From NCBI GenBank assembly GCA_945889565.1, contig CAMDBZ010000010.1:1-17187 (forward strand): 17,187 nucleotides of DNA. The letters are read 5' to 3'. A program made the position numbers and the translations under genes. The notes under the pieces are model-generated. The model was not told the origin of the DNA. It was given only the letters and a program-made list of their open reading frames with translations, and did no database searches. Shown piece by piece: positions 1-6,659 of the stretch. Numbering within the stretch: the first letter of the stretch is position 1; each line of letters starts with the position of its first letter. This DNA is from Thermoflexus hugenholtzii JAD2 (GTDB taxonomy: Bacteria > Chloroflexota > Dehalococcoidia > UBA2979).

Positions 1-2
1 AC

Positions 3-197
3 GACCTGTCGTGCGTCGCGAACTCCTGCGACGAGGCGGTCTGCCTGAACCGCCACGTGATCGCCGCCGGACCCTCGTCCGAGGTGCTGACCGAGGACGT
101 GCTGAGCCGCACCTTCGAGCGGCACCTGCTCTCGCTGACGCCGGGCGGCCCGCCGCGCTTCGTCGTCGCGCCGCCCGCGAGCGGGCCGCACCCGTGA
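3..197 (+). CDS. Metal ABC transporter ATP-binding protein, C-terminal fragment (ZnuC/MntA-like)
   Basis: This is the last 64 codons of an ABC ATPase; the rest lies outside the window. The visible part starts DLSCVANSCDEAVCLNRHVIAAGPSSEV and fits the end of Zn/Mn transporter ATPases: the Asp after the H-loop His, the 'cD.v..LNr.viA.G' strand, then a 'vLTeevLsrtFerHL' helix. Walker A, Walker B and signature motifs are not visible. The stop TGA (195-197) overlaps the GTG start of the permease in a GTGA tetranucleotide, so the two are coupled parts of one transporter operon. By family knowledge this subunit hydrolyses ATP at the inner face of the membrane to drive metal import. The family is fairly sure; which metal is carried is not. 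Confidence 0.8.
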   Translation, partial: DLSCVANSCDEAVCLNRHVIAAGPSSEVLTEDVLSRTFERHLLSLTPGGPPRFVVAPPASGPHP

Positions 198-1051
198 GCG
201 ACGCGCTCGGCTGGCTGCTCGACCCGTACGAGTTCGAGTTCATGCGGCTGGCGCTGGCCGCGCTGGCGATCACGAGCGTGGTCACCGCCGTCGTCGGTGC
301 GTTCGTGGTGCACAAGGGGCTCGCGTTTCTCGGCGACGCGCTGGCGCACGCGACGCTCGCCGGCGTGGCGATCGCGTTCGTCAACGGGCTCAGCATCAGC
401 CTCGGCGCGCTTGTCGCGGCGTCCGTCACTGCGCTCGGCGTCGGCTGGACGCAGCGGCGCGCGCGCGTGTCGGCCGACACCGCGATCGGCATCCTGTTCG
501 TGGCGATGTTCTCGCTCGGCGTGCTCGTGCTATCGCGGCGCACGAGCTACACCCCGGACCTGCTGTCGTTCGTGTTCGGCGACATCCTGGGCGTCTCGCG
601 CGGCGATGTGTTCGCGGCGGCGGTGCTCGGCGCGGCGGTGGTGCTGTTCGTGGTCGCGCTTTACCGGGAGCTCGTGTTCGTGTCGTACGACCCCGCGATG
701 GCGACCGCCTCCGGGCTGCCCGTTGGCGCGTTGCAGTACGCGCTGCTGCTGCTGATCGCCGTCGCCGTCGTCGTGTCGCTGCGCGCCATCGGCATCATCC
801 TCGTGAACGCGATGCTGGTGATCCCGGCCGCGACGGCGAGCGTATTCGCGCAACGGCTGCCCGCGATCATGGCGCTCGGCGCGCTGCTCGCGCTCATCGC
901 CTCGGTCACCGGGCTGCAGCTCTCCTACTACTTCGAGGTGGCCACGAGCCCGACCATCGTGCTGGTCGCGTGCGGGCTGTTCGCGGCGGCGCTCGTCGTC
1001 CGGGCGGTGCGCGAGCGGGCGCGCCTGCGCGTCGAGGCGAGAGCGACATAA
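194..1051 (+). CDS. Metal ABC transporter permease, ABC-3 family (ZnuB/MntB-like)
   Basis: A 285-residue integral membrane protein forming the channel of a zinc, manganese or iron importer. Nearly the whole chain is hydrophobic, with about eight or nine membrane segments. ABC-3 hallmarks include 'VVHKGLAFLGDALAHATLAGVA' (about residues 36-57), the 'DTAIGILFV' stretch, the 'GDILGVS' loop and the 'LRAIGIILVNAMLVIPAATA' segment near residue 200. The length matches the family (about 270-300). The start is the GTG at 194, which overlaps the upstream ATPase stop. The open frame extends further upstream, but that part is Arg-rich and lies under the ATPase coding region, so it is not used. The binding protein and any Fur/DtxR-type regulator are not in the window, so the metal cannot be assigned. 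Confidence 0.9.
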   Translation: MSDALGWLLDPYEFEFMRLALAALAITSVVTAVVGAFVVHKGLAFLGDALAHATLAGVAIAFVNGLSISLGALVAASVTALGVGWTQRRARVSADTAIGILFVAMFSLGVLVLSRRTSYTPDLLSFVFGDILGVSRGDVFAAAVLGAAVVLFVVALYRELVFVSYDPAMATASGLPVGALQYALLLLIAVAVVVSLRAIGIILVNAMLVIPAATASVFAQRLPAIMALGALLALIASVTGLQLSYYFEVATSPTIVLVACGLFAAALVVRAVRERARLRVEARAT

Positions 1052-1062
1052 GGTAGGCGGCG

Positions 1063-1079
1063 CGGCGCGTGAAACGCCG
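1063..1079 (+). terminator. Weak hairpin after the metal transporter operon
   Basis: A 5-bp stem (CGGCG/CGCCG) with a 7-nt loop begins 12 nt after the permease stop and is followed by TTCCTC rather than a true T-run. It could end the transporter transcript, but it is short and GC-rich DNA makes such stems often by chance. The rest of the 1052-1188 gap holds the possible promoter and ribosome binding site of the next gene. Confidence 0.22.
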
Positions 1080-1121
1080 TTCCTCAGCCCGCCGGCAGCG
1101 TCGCGTAGGGTGCTCCCCCGG

Positions 1122-1150
1122 TTGAGCGCCCTCGTGCCCCCGTCTACGCT
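1122..1150 (+). promoter_or_regulatory. Possible sigma70-type promoter for the GltD-like gene
   Basis: TTGAGC (1122-1127) and TACGCT (1145-1150) are separated by exactly 17 nt. This would start transcription near 1157 and give a leader of about 30 nt. A good Shine-Dalgarno GGAGG sits at 1174-1178, 10 nt before the ATG at 1189. The boxes match the consensus only partly (4/6 and 3/6), so this is a candidate only. Confidence 0.35.
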
Positions 1151-1188
1151 GGAGGCGCACTCCTCTCCGGCACGGAGGCCGAACGCGC

Positions 1189-2697
1189 ATGCCCGACGAC
1201 AACCCCACCGCCGACGCGCCCCAGCCACCCGCGCCCCAGCCGGCCGCGCCGCAGCCGGCCGCGAGCCGGGAGCGCCCCGACCCCAAGTCGATCGACCGCA
1301 AGGCACGGCTGCGCATGCCCTCGAACCTGCCCGCCAAGCAGCCACCTGCTGAGCGCGTGCACAACTGGGACGAGGTCTCCTTCCTCTTCGACCCGGAGAT
1401 CGCGAAGGCGGAGGCCACGCGCTGCATCCAGTGCCCCGCCGCGCCGTGCACCAAGGCGTGCCCCGTCCACAACGACATCCCCGGCGCCTTCTGGCTGCTG
1501 GAGCAGGACGACATCAGCGGCGCCGCGAATGTGTTCCGCGAGACCAGCGCGCTGCCCGAGATGTGCGGGCGGCTGTGCCCGCAGGAGCGCTTGTGCGAAG
1601 GCCACTGCGTGGTCGGCAAGAACGCGCCGCCGGTGGCGATCGGTAAGCTCGAGGTGTTCGTCACGGAGTGGCAGCGCGCGCACGCACCGCCCGTCGTGCG
1701 CTGCGCGGAGCACAGCTCCGGGCGTAGCGTCGCCATCGTCGGCAGCGGGCCGGCGGGCATCGGCGCAGCCGAGCGGCTCGCGGGCGCCGGCCACCGCGTC
1801 GTGATGTACGAGGCGTGGCCGCTCCCCGGCGGGCTGCTGCGCTACGGCATCCCGGACTTCAAGCAGAACAAGCCCGCCGTCGATCGCGCGTTCCGCGACC
1901 TCGCCGCGCTCGGAGTCGAGGTGCGCACGAACACGCGCGTGGGCGACGTCGTGGCGCTCGAGCAGCTCGCGTCCGAGTACGACGCGGTGTTTCTCGCGTT
2001 CGGCGCGACCGAGGACTCGCGGCTCGGCATCGCGAACGAGGATGCGCCCGGCATGTACCGCGCCACGGAGTTCCTCGTGCGCGGCAATCTCGAGCCGCAC
2101 GAGCTGCCGGAGCCGATGCGCGAGCCGCTGCCCGCCTTCCGCGGCGTCGTCGTGGTCGGCGGCGGGGACACGTCGATGGACTGCGTGCGCACCGCGCGCC
2201 GGCTCGGCGTGCCCGACGTGACGCTGGTGTACCGCCGCACCGAGGCGGAGATGCAGGGCCGCATCGAGGAGCGCCGCCACGCCGTCGAGGAGGGGGTGCG
2301 GTTCGAGTTCCTGACCGCGCCCGTCGAAGTGCTGGTCGACGACCGCGGCGCGGTGCGCGCGCTGCGCTGCCGGCGCATGCGCCTCGGCGAGCCCGATGAG
2401 AGCGGCCGCGCGCGCCCGGAGGCGGTGCCGGACTCTGAGTTCGAGATTCCCGCGGACGCGGTGGTCACCGCGATTGGTTACAACGTCGATCCCGACTGGG
2501 GCACCGCGGCACCCGCCGTCGCCCGCGATCGCTGGGGCCGCGTGGTCGTGGACCCCCAGTCGATGCGCACGAGTGTGCGCGGCGTCTTCGCCGGCGGTGA
2601 CGGCGTGAACGGCGCCGACCTCGTGGTGACCGCCCTCGCCGACGGCCAGAAGGCCGCCGCCGCCATCGATGCGTACCTCCGCGACGGCAGCTGGTAG
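1189..2697 (+). CDS. GltD-like NAD(P)H-dependent FAD/Fe-S oxidoreductase
   Basis: A 502-residue protein of the glutamate synthase small-subunit family (usual length about 470-490). Residues 1-40 are a Pro/Ala-rich tail. A cysteine domain follows, with C79, C82, C87, C91 (CIQCPAAPCTKACP) and C126, C130, C136, C140 (CGRLCPQERLCEGHC), the ligand pattern for two [4Fe-4S] clusters. Then come an FAD Rossmann motif VAIVGSGPAG (181-190), the GGLLRYGIPDFK motif, a second nucleotide motif GGGDTSMDC (324-332) for NAD(P)H, and the C-terminal FAD motif GVFAGGD. Such subunits move electrons from NAD(P)H through FAD to Fe-S clusters and a partner. No GltB lies nearby, so the partner may be encoded elsewhere, or the protein may be a stand-alone or ferredoxin-linked oxidoreductase. 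GGAGG at 1174-1178 supports the start. Calling it gltD would be too specific. Confidence 0.87.
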   Translation: MPDDNPTADAPQPPAPQPAAPQPAASRERPDPKSIDRKARLRMPSNLPAKQPPAERVHNWDEVSFLFDPEIAKAEATRCIQCPAAPCTKACPVHNDIPGAFWLLEQDDISGAANVFRETSALPEMCGRLCPQERLCEGHCVVGKNAPPVAIGKLEVFVTEWQRAHAPPVVRCAEHSSGRSVAIVGSGPAGIGAAERLAGAGHRVVMYEAWPLPGGLLRYGIPDFKQNKPAVDRAFRDLAALGVEVRTNTRVGDVVALEQLASEYDAVFLAFGATEDSRLGIANEDAPGMYRATEFLVRGNLEPHELPEPMREPLPAFRGVVVVGGGDTSMDCVRTARRLGVPDVTLVYRRTEAEMQGRIEERRHAVEEGVRFEFLTAPVEVLVDDRGAVRALRCRRMRLGEPDESGRARPEAVPDSEFEIPADAVVTAIGYNVDPDWGTAAPAVARDRWGRVVVDPQSMRTSVRGVFAGGDGVNGADLVVTALADGQKAAAAIDAYLRDGSW

Positions 2698-2718
2698 CGG
2701 CGCCGCTCCGGCCGGCAC

Positions 2719-2747
2719 TTGGGTGCAGCGGTTCCAGCGCCCATGAT
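2719..2747 (+). promoter_or_regulatory. Possible promoter giving a leaderless hotdog-operon mRNA
   Basis: TTGGGT (2719-2724), a 17-nt spacer, then CATGAT (2742-2747). The first base of the GTG start at 2754 is 7 nt past the -10 box, where transcription would begin. The gene has no visible Shine-Dalgarno, which fits a leaderless start. The box matches are moderate (about 4/6 for the -10), so this is inferred. Confidence 0.35.
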
Positions 2748-2753
2748 GCGGCA

Positions 2754-3164
2754 GTGACCGTCGACTTCCATAGCCTCCGCCGCGGCGACCGCCTGCCGCC
2801 CACGCTGCTGTCCGTGGGCGCGGCCGAGGTGCGCGCCTACCTCGCCGCCACCGGGGAGCCGGAGGAGCGCTGGACGGCAATCGCGCCGCCGCTGGCGCTC
2901 GGCGCCTGGGCGATCGCCGCGCTGCTCGCCGAGATGCCGTTGCCGCAGGGCGCGGTGCACTCGGCGCAGGAGTTCGAGTTCCTTGCGCCTGTGCCGATCG
3001 GCTCGGTGGTCAGCGTCACATTGCAGGTGGTCCAGCAGTCGGTGCGTCAGGGCACCAATATCGTGGTGTTCGAGGCCGAACTGGGCGCCGGCGCGACCGC
3101 GCTGCGCGGTCGCGCCACCGTCGCGGCGCCGCTGCCCGTGGCGCTAGAAGCGGCCGCCCGATGA
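2754..3164 (+). CDS. FAS1-like/MaoC N-terminal-type hotdog subunit, probably non-catalytic
   Basis: A 136-residue protein resembling the N-terminal half of double-hotdog dehydratases (MaoC_dehydrat_N / FAS1-like). The evidence is the early 'RGDRLPP' segment, 'IAPPLALGAWAIAALL' for the long hotdog helix and 'GAVHSAQEFEFLAPVPIGSVVSVTLQV', the usual 'GaiH.gqEFeflrPVp.Gd' signature of this half. The catalytic Asp/His hydratase motif is absent. In related systems such a half pairs with a catalytic MaoC half to hydrate enoyl thioesters. The next gene is exactly such a half, overlapping this one by ATGA, so the two probably form a heteromer. The GTG start has no clear ribosome binding site. Substrate unknown. 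Confidence 0.78.
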   Translation: MTVDFHSLRRGDRLPPTLLSVGAAEVRAYLAATGEPEERWTAIAPPLALGAWAIAALLAEMPLPQGAVHSAQEFEFLAPVPIGSVVSVTLQVVQQSVRQGTNIVVFEAELGAGATALRGRATVAAPLPVALEAAAR

Positions 3165-3559
3165 GCGCGCCGCCCGTCGTCGCCCCCGTTACGCGGCGCA
3201 TCGACCAGGCGCGCGTCGAGGCCTACGCGCACGCCGCGCGTGACTGGAACCCCATCCACACCGATCGCGCCGCCGCGGCCGCTGGACCGTTCGGCCAACC
3301 CGTCGCGCATGGCATGCTCGTGCTCGCACTCGTATCGGACGCAATGACCGCGGCGTTCGGCGAGCGCTGGGCGGCTGGCGGCACGCTGAAGGTGCGCTGG
3401 CGCGCGCCCGCGTTGCAGCCGGTGGATGTCACCGCCGTCGTGACGTTGCGCCGTTGCGAAGGCGGCGTCGCCACGTACGACGTGAGCTGCCACAACGCCG
3501 CCGGCGAGCAGCTGCTGAGCGGCACCGCGACCGTGCCCTGGGACGACGCGGCTCCGTGA
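3161..3559 (+). CDS. MaoC-family (R)-enoyl-CoA hydratase/dehydratase, catalytic half
   Basis: A single-hotdog protein of 132 residues. It carries the (R)-hydratase active-site motif 'ARDWNPIHTDRAAAAAGPFG' with catalytic Asp28 and His33, followed by 'PVAHGML' (residues 47-53). The motif matches the 'GD.NPiH.D...A...gf..piaHGm' pattern of MaoC/PhaJ proteins. The reaction is reversible addition of water to trans-2-enoyl thioesters. The start ATG overlaps the preceding stop (ATGA), and its own stop overlaps the next GTG (GTGA), so all three genes are translationally coupled. The preceding gene looks like the structural partner, as in actinobacterial HadAB- or ChsH-type pairs. Whether it acts in fatty acid, steroid-like or aromatic degradation cannot be told. 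Confidence 0.87.
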   Translation: MSAPPVVAPVTRRIDQARVEAYAHAARDWNPIHTDRAAAAAGPFGQPVAHGMLVLALVSDAMTAAFGERWAAGGTLKVRWRAPALQPVDVTAVVTLRRCEGGVATYDVSCHNAAGEQLLSGTATVPWDDAAP

Positions 3560-4098
3560 CCGGCGCCGACGACGGCGGCGCGGCACAGCCGGCGGCGCCC
3601 GACCCAGCACTCTTGGAGCAGTACTGCTTCGGCTGCGGGCGTCACAACCCGATCGGCCTGCACCTCGTCTTCGAGCGCGTCGATGGCGGAGTGCTGGCAC
3701 GCTACCGGCCACGGCCGGAAGACCAGGGCTTCCCGCTACGGATGCACGGCGGCCTCATGGCGCTGCTGCTCGACGAGGCGATGGGCTGGGCGATGTACAC
3801 GGACGGCGTGTTCGCGGTGACCGCGCGCATGGAGACGCGCTATCGCCGCCCCGTCCCGCTGTCCGATGAGCTCGTTGCGCGCAGCACGATCACGCGCCGC
3901 CGCGGTCGCCGCATCGAAGTGGAGGCGACACTCGCTGACGCCGCCGGCGCGGTGCTCGTGGAGGCGTCCGCGCTCTTCCTGCGCATGCCCGCGGCGGACG
4001 AGGCGCGTGCCCTGGCCAGCTTTCGCGTGGGCGCGGCCGGTGGCGCGCCGCACGATGAGCCCGCCCCGGTGAACCCGCGCAGCTTGCCGCCCCGCTAG
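3556..4098 (+). CDS. PaaI-family hotdog thioesterase
   Basis: A 180-residue protein with the PaaI/YbgC-like acyl-CoA thioesterase pattern. It has an N-terminal 'CFGCGRHNPIGLHL' motif (residues 24-37), then 'MHGGLMALLLDEAMGWAMY' (63-81), in which His64-Gly-Gly and Asp73-Glu74 mark the hotdog helix and catalytic region, then 'ARMETRYRRPVPL' for the next strand. Such enzymes hydrolyse acyl-CoA thioesters, often rescuing CoA trapped on dead-end products. The start is the GTG at 3556 that overlaps the preceding stop; the longer open frame upstream is Arg-rich shadow sequence inside the hydratase gene. The last 30 residues or so are Pro/Ala-rich and probably disordered. Its TAG stop lies in the same CTAG as the stop of the convergent lipoprotein gene. 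Confidence 0.85.
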   Translation: MTGADDGGAAQPAAPDPALLEQYCFGCGRHNPIGLHLVFERVDGGVLARYRPRPEDQGFPLRMHGGLMALLLDEAMGWAMYTDGVFAVTARMETRYRRPVPLSDELVARSTITRRRGRRIEVEATLADAAGAVLVEASALFLRMPAADEARALASFRVGAAGGAPHDEPAPVNPRSLPPR

Positions 4099-4670
4099 CA
4101 GCGCAGCGCCGCGAAGTAGCGTTCGAACGCCTGCGCGGCTCGGGACTCGCTCCCCCATTCGTTGCTGGCGACGACCATCACGAAGAGGCGGCCGCCGAGC
4201 ACAAACACGCGACCATCGTCGGGGCAGTACAGGCTGCCGGCGGTGCCGTAGACGCGCCGTCCCTGGTCGGGCCGGCCGCTGAAGCTCTGATACACAAGCC
4301 GCCCGTCGCCGCGCTCCAGCGAGCGGAGCTGGCCGCGGTGCGTGATGCCGAAGTCCCCGCGCTCCTGGGCGCCATCCAGGGCACCGGCGATGCCACGCTC
4401 CAGGGCGGCCGGGATATCGCCCTGGTCGAGCGCCAGGCGGACCCATGCGATGCCGATCGCCTCGAATCGTTCGCGCGGGTCATTCGTGTCCTCGCCGGCA
4501 CGCAGTTGCCCAGAATCGCCGCTGGGCGCCACGCCGGAGCTCGGGAGCTCGACGACGGCGAGCGCGCGCGGGTGTTGAAAGGCGAAGCCGTGCCCCACAT
4601 AGGTGGCCAGGTCTTCTGAGGGCTGGCCGGAGCACGCGGCGAGCAGCAGACCGGCCGCGAGCACGCGCAT
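4095..4670 (-). CDS. Small predicted lipoprotein of unknown function
   Basis: A 191-residue exported protein. It starts MRVLAAGLLLAAC, a short lipoprotein signal with lipobox LAAC and lipidated Cys13, so it should be anchored on the outer face of the cytoplasmic membrane. The start is set by GGAGG (4677-4681 on the plus strand) 6 nt upstream of the ATG; the open frame continues upstream, but that part is Arg-rich. The mature part opens 'YVGHGFAFQHPRALAVVEL', a pattern often seen in PsbP-like or other small lipoproteins that bind at membranes. Only two further cysteines are present ('LYCPDD' and the last residue), so a disulfide is possible. It lies downstream of alanine dehydrogenase on the same strand, 121 nt away. 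I do not recognise a specific function. Confidence 0.72.
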   Translation of the reverse strand: MRVLAAGLLLAACSGQPSEDLATYVGHGFAFQHPRALAVVELPSSGVAPSGDSGQLRAGEDTNDPRERFEAIGIAWVRLALDQGDIPAALERGIAGALDGAQERGDFGITHRGQLRSLERGDGRLVYQSFSGRPDQGRRVYGTAGSLYCPDDGRVFVLGGRLFVMVVASNEWGSESRAAQAFERYFAALRC

Positions 4671-4733
4671 GGCAGACCTCCGCCGCGGCACGCTGCAGGA
4701 GCGGGCGCGCGGCTTGCCCAGCCTGGCGCCCCG

Positions 4734-4747
4734 GCAGGCTAGCCTGC
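4734..4747. promoter_or_regulatory. 14-bp perfect palindrome between ald and the lipoprotein gene
   Basis: GCAGGCTAGCCTGC reads the same on both strands and lies midway in the 121-bp gap between the alanine dehydrogenase stop and the lipoprotein start. It could be an operator for the lipoprotein gene or part of a hairpin at the 3' end of the ald transcript. The nearby GCCTG...CAGGC (from 4720) can pair in competition with it. No T-run follows, so a classic terminator is not supported. Confidence 0.3.
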
Positions 4748-4791
4748 GCGCCACTCGCGACGCAAGCTCAGGCGGGCACGGCCCCGACGCG

Positions 4792-5922
4792 CTACTTCGA
4801 GCCGGCCGCGGGCAGCAACTGCTCGAGCGGCGTCCACGTCCGCCCGAGGGACTCCGCCACGGCCTCGTGCGTGAGCTCGCCGAGGTAGGTGTTCACGCCT
4901 CGCCGCAGCGCCGCATCCGCGCGCACCGCCGCCGCGAAGCCGCGGTTCGCCACGCGCAGGATGTACGGCAGCGTCAGGTTCGTGAGTGCGCGCGACGCGG
5001 TGCGCGGCACAGCGCCCGGCATGTTCGGGACCGCGTAGTGCACCACCCCTTCCTCGACGTAGATCGGCTGGTCGTGGTTCGTCGGGCGCGTGGTCTCGAC
5101 GCAGCCGCCCTGGTCCACCGCGACGTCGACGATGACCGCGCCCGGCCCCATGGAGCGCACCATGGCACGCGAGACGATGACAGGCGCTCGGCGCCCCTCG
5201 ACGAGCACCGCGCCGATCAGCAGGTCGGCGCCCGCGATCGCGTGCGTCAACGCCTGCGGGCTCGACAGCAGCGTCTCGACGCGGCCCGCGTACAGCTCCT
5301 CCAGCGCGCGCAGCTGGTTCTCGTCGATCGACGCAACGGTCACGCGCGCGCCCGCGCCGACGGCTGCGCGCACGGCGTTCCGCCCCACGTTGCCGGAGCC
5401 GACGATCACCACGTGCGCGGGCGGCACGCCGGGCAGCCCGCCCAGCAGCATCCCCCGCCCCGGTCCGGGGCGCTTGAGGTAGTGCGCGCCGATCTCGACG
5501 GCCATGCGGCCGGCCACCTCCGACATCGGCGCGAGCAGCGGCAGGAAGCCGTCGTCGCGGCGCACCGTCTCGTAGCCGATGGCGATGCAGCGCGAGCGCA
5601 GCAGCGCGTCGGTGACCGCAGGCTCCGCCGCCAGGTGCAGGTACGTGAACAGCAGCTGGCCCTCGCGCAGCAGTTCGTACTCGGAGGGCTGCGGCTCCTT
5701 GACCTCGCACATCAGCTCGGCGCGCGCGTAGACCGCGGCGGCGGTCGGCAGCACCGTCGCGCCGGCGGCCGCGTACTCCTCGTCGAGGTAGCTCGAGCCG
5801 ACGCCGCACGAGCGCTCCACGACCACCGTGTGCCCCGCGTGCACGATGTCGGCCACGCCCTGCGGGGTGAGCGCGACGCGATACTCCTCGGTCTTCGTCT
5901 CCCGCACCGTCCCGACGATCAC
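4792..5922 (-). CDS. ald: Alanine dehydrogenase
   Basis: A 376-residue enzyme of the AlaDH/PNT family (usual length about 371). It interconverts L-alanine and pyruvate plus ammonia with NAD(H). Known catalytic and binding residues fall at canonical numbers: Arg15 (YRVALTP), Lys75 (VKEPQ), His96 (YLHLA) and Asp270 (VAVDQGG). The NAD Rossmann loop is GSGNVG (175-180). Other family signatures are 'PMSEVAGRMA' and 'VPNMPGAVPRTAS'. The start is GTG at 5922, with GGGAG 6 nt upstream. It acts in the cytoplasm and links amino-acid nitrogen to central carbon. A 13-nt tandem repeat lies about 40-65 nt upstream and may carry regulator binding, since ald genes are commonly controlled by Lrp/AsnC-type regulators; none is seen here. 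Confidence 0.95.
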   Translation of the reverse strand: MIVGTVRETKTEEYRVALTPQGVADIVHAGHTVVVERSCGVGSSYLDEEYAAAGATVLPTAAAVYARAELMCEVKEPQPSEYELLREGQLLFTYLHLAAEPAVTDALLRSRCIAIGYETVRRDDGFLPLLAPMSEVAGRMAVEIGAHYLKRPGPGRGMLLGGLPGVPPAHVVIVGSGNVGRNAVRAAVGAGARVTVASIDENQLRALEELYAGRVETLLSSPQALTHAIAGADLLIGAVLVEGRRAPVIVSRAMVRSMGPGAVIVDVAVDQGGCVETTRPTNHDQPIYVEEGVVHYAVPNMPGAVPRTASRALTNLTLPYILRVANRGFAAAVRADAALRRGVNTYLGELTHEAVAESLGRTWTPLEQLLPAAGSK

Positions 5923-5961
5923 GCGCGGCTCCCTCTCATCGCGGCGGGCGCACGCTGCGCG

Positions 5962-5988
5962 CCCACCATCGAGTCCCCACCATCGAGT
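5962..5988. repeat. Two tandem 13-nt direct repeats upstream of ald
   Basis: CCCACCATCGAGT occurs at 5962-5974 and again, exactly, at 5976-5988, a period of 14 nt. The repeats sit in the 97-bp gap between the alkA-like stop (6020) and the ald start (5922). They may be binding sites for an ald regulator or a simple tandem duplication. Nothing else is seen in the gap apart from the ald ribosome binding site. Confidence 0.6.
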
Positions 5989-6019
5989 ATGGCGAGTCGC
6001 CGCGGGAGGCGGCAGCGGG

Positions 6020-6646
6020 TCAGCCCTCGACAGCGCGCCACATGTACCACGAGCCGACGGAGCGGTAGGGCGCCCACGCCGCGCCGATCTCGCGCACGCG
6101 GTCGAGGCTCGGCTCCTCCGGCAGCCCGTACGCGAGCTGCATGCCGCGGCGCACGCCCAGGTCGCCGACCGGCAGCACGTCCGGCCGCCCCAGCTCGAAC
6201 ATCAGGAACATCTGCGCGGACCACGTGCCGAGCCCGTGCACCGCCGTCAGCGCCTGCAGCACCTCGTCGTCGGTGCTGCGGGCGAACGCCGCGAAGTCCA
6301 GCCCGCCATCCGCGACATGCGCCGCGAGGTCGCGCAGGTACGCGGCCTTCTGCCGCGACACGCCGGCCGAGCGGAACACCTCGTCGCTGGTGGCGAGCAC
6401 CGCCGCGGGCGCGGGCACCGTCTGCTCGTCGCCGTACAGCGCGCGCCAGCGCCGCTCGATGGTGCGCGCGGCGGGCCCGGCGAGCTGCTGATGGAGGATC
6501 GTGCGCAGCAACGAGTTGTACGGGTCGCCGCCGGGCCGCGGCAGGAAGCGCCCGTGCACGTCGATCAGCCGCGCGAGCACCGCGTCCGCCGCGCGCAGGT
6601 GCGCTTCGGCGCGCGTGAGCGAGAACGGCAGCCGCCGCGCCGCCAT
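6020..6646 (-). CDS. DNA-3-methyladenine glycosylase II (AlkA-type, HhH-GPD superfamily)
   Basis: A 208-residue base-excision repair enzyme that cuts the N-glycosidic bond of alkylated purines. It has an all-helical HhH-GPD domain: 'YNSLLRTILHQQLAGPAARTI' (43-63), the helix-hairpin-helix with hairpin 'VHGLGTWSA' (about 136-144), and 'PVGDLGVRRG' (159-168) with catalytic Asp162. E. coli AlkA has 282 residues; this protein lacks its N-terminal TBP-like domain and resembles the shorter yeast Mag1-like type. The start ATG is in a TGATG overlap with a four-codon reading frame after the preceding gene (see findings), with no good ribosome binding site, so its translation probably depends on the upstream gene. 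It likely repairs alkylation damage; substrate range unknown. Confidence 0.88.
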   Translation of the reverse strand: MAARRLPFSLTRAEAHLRAADAVLARLIDVHGRFLPRPGGDPYNSLLRTILHQQLAGPAARTIERRWRALYGDEQTVPAPAAVLATSDEVFRSAGVSRQKAAYLRDLAAHVADGGLDFAAFARSTDDEVLQALTAVHGLGTWSAQMFLMFELGRPDVLPVGDLGVRRGMQLAYGLPEEPSLDRVREIGAAWAPYRSVGSWYMWRAVEG

Positions 6647-6659
6647 CAGCGCGTCGCCA

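Noticed and set aside
4603..6618. A 671-codon open frame on the plus strand antisense to ald and the AlkA-like gene
   Set aside because: It is rich in Arg, His and Ala with no recognisable motif and lies opposite genes with clear family motifs. Long antisense frames are expected at this GC content.
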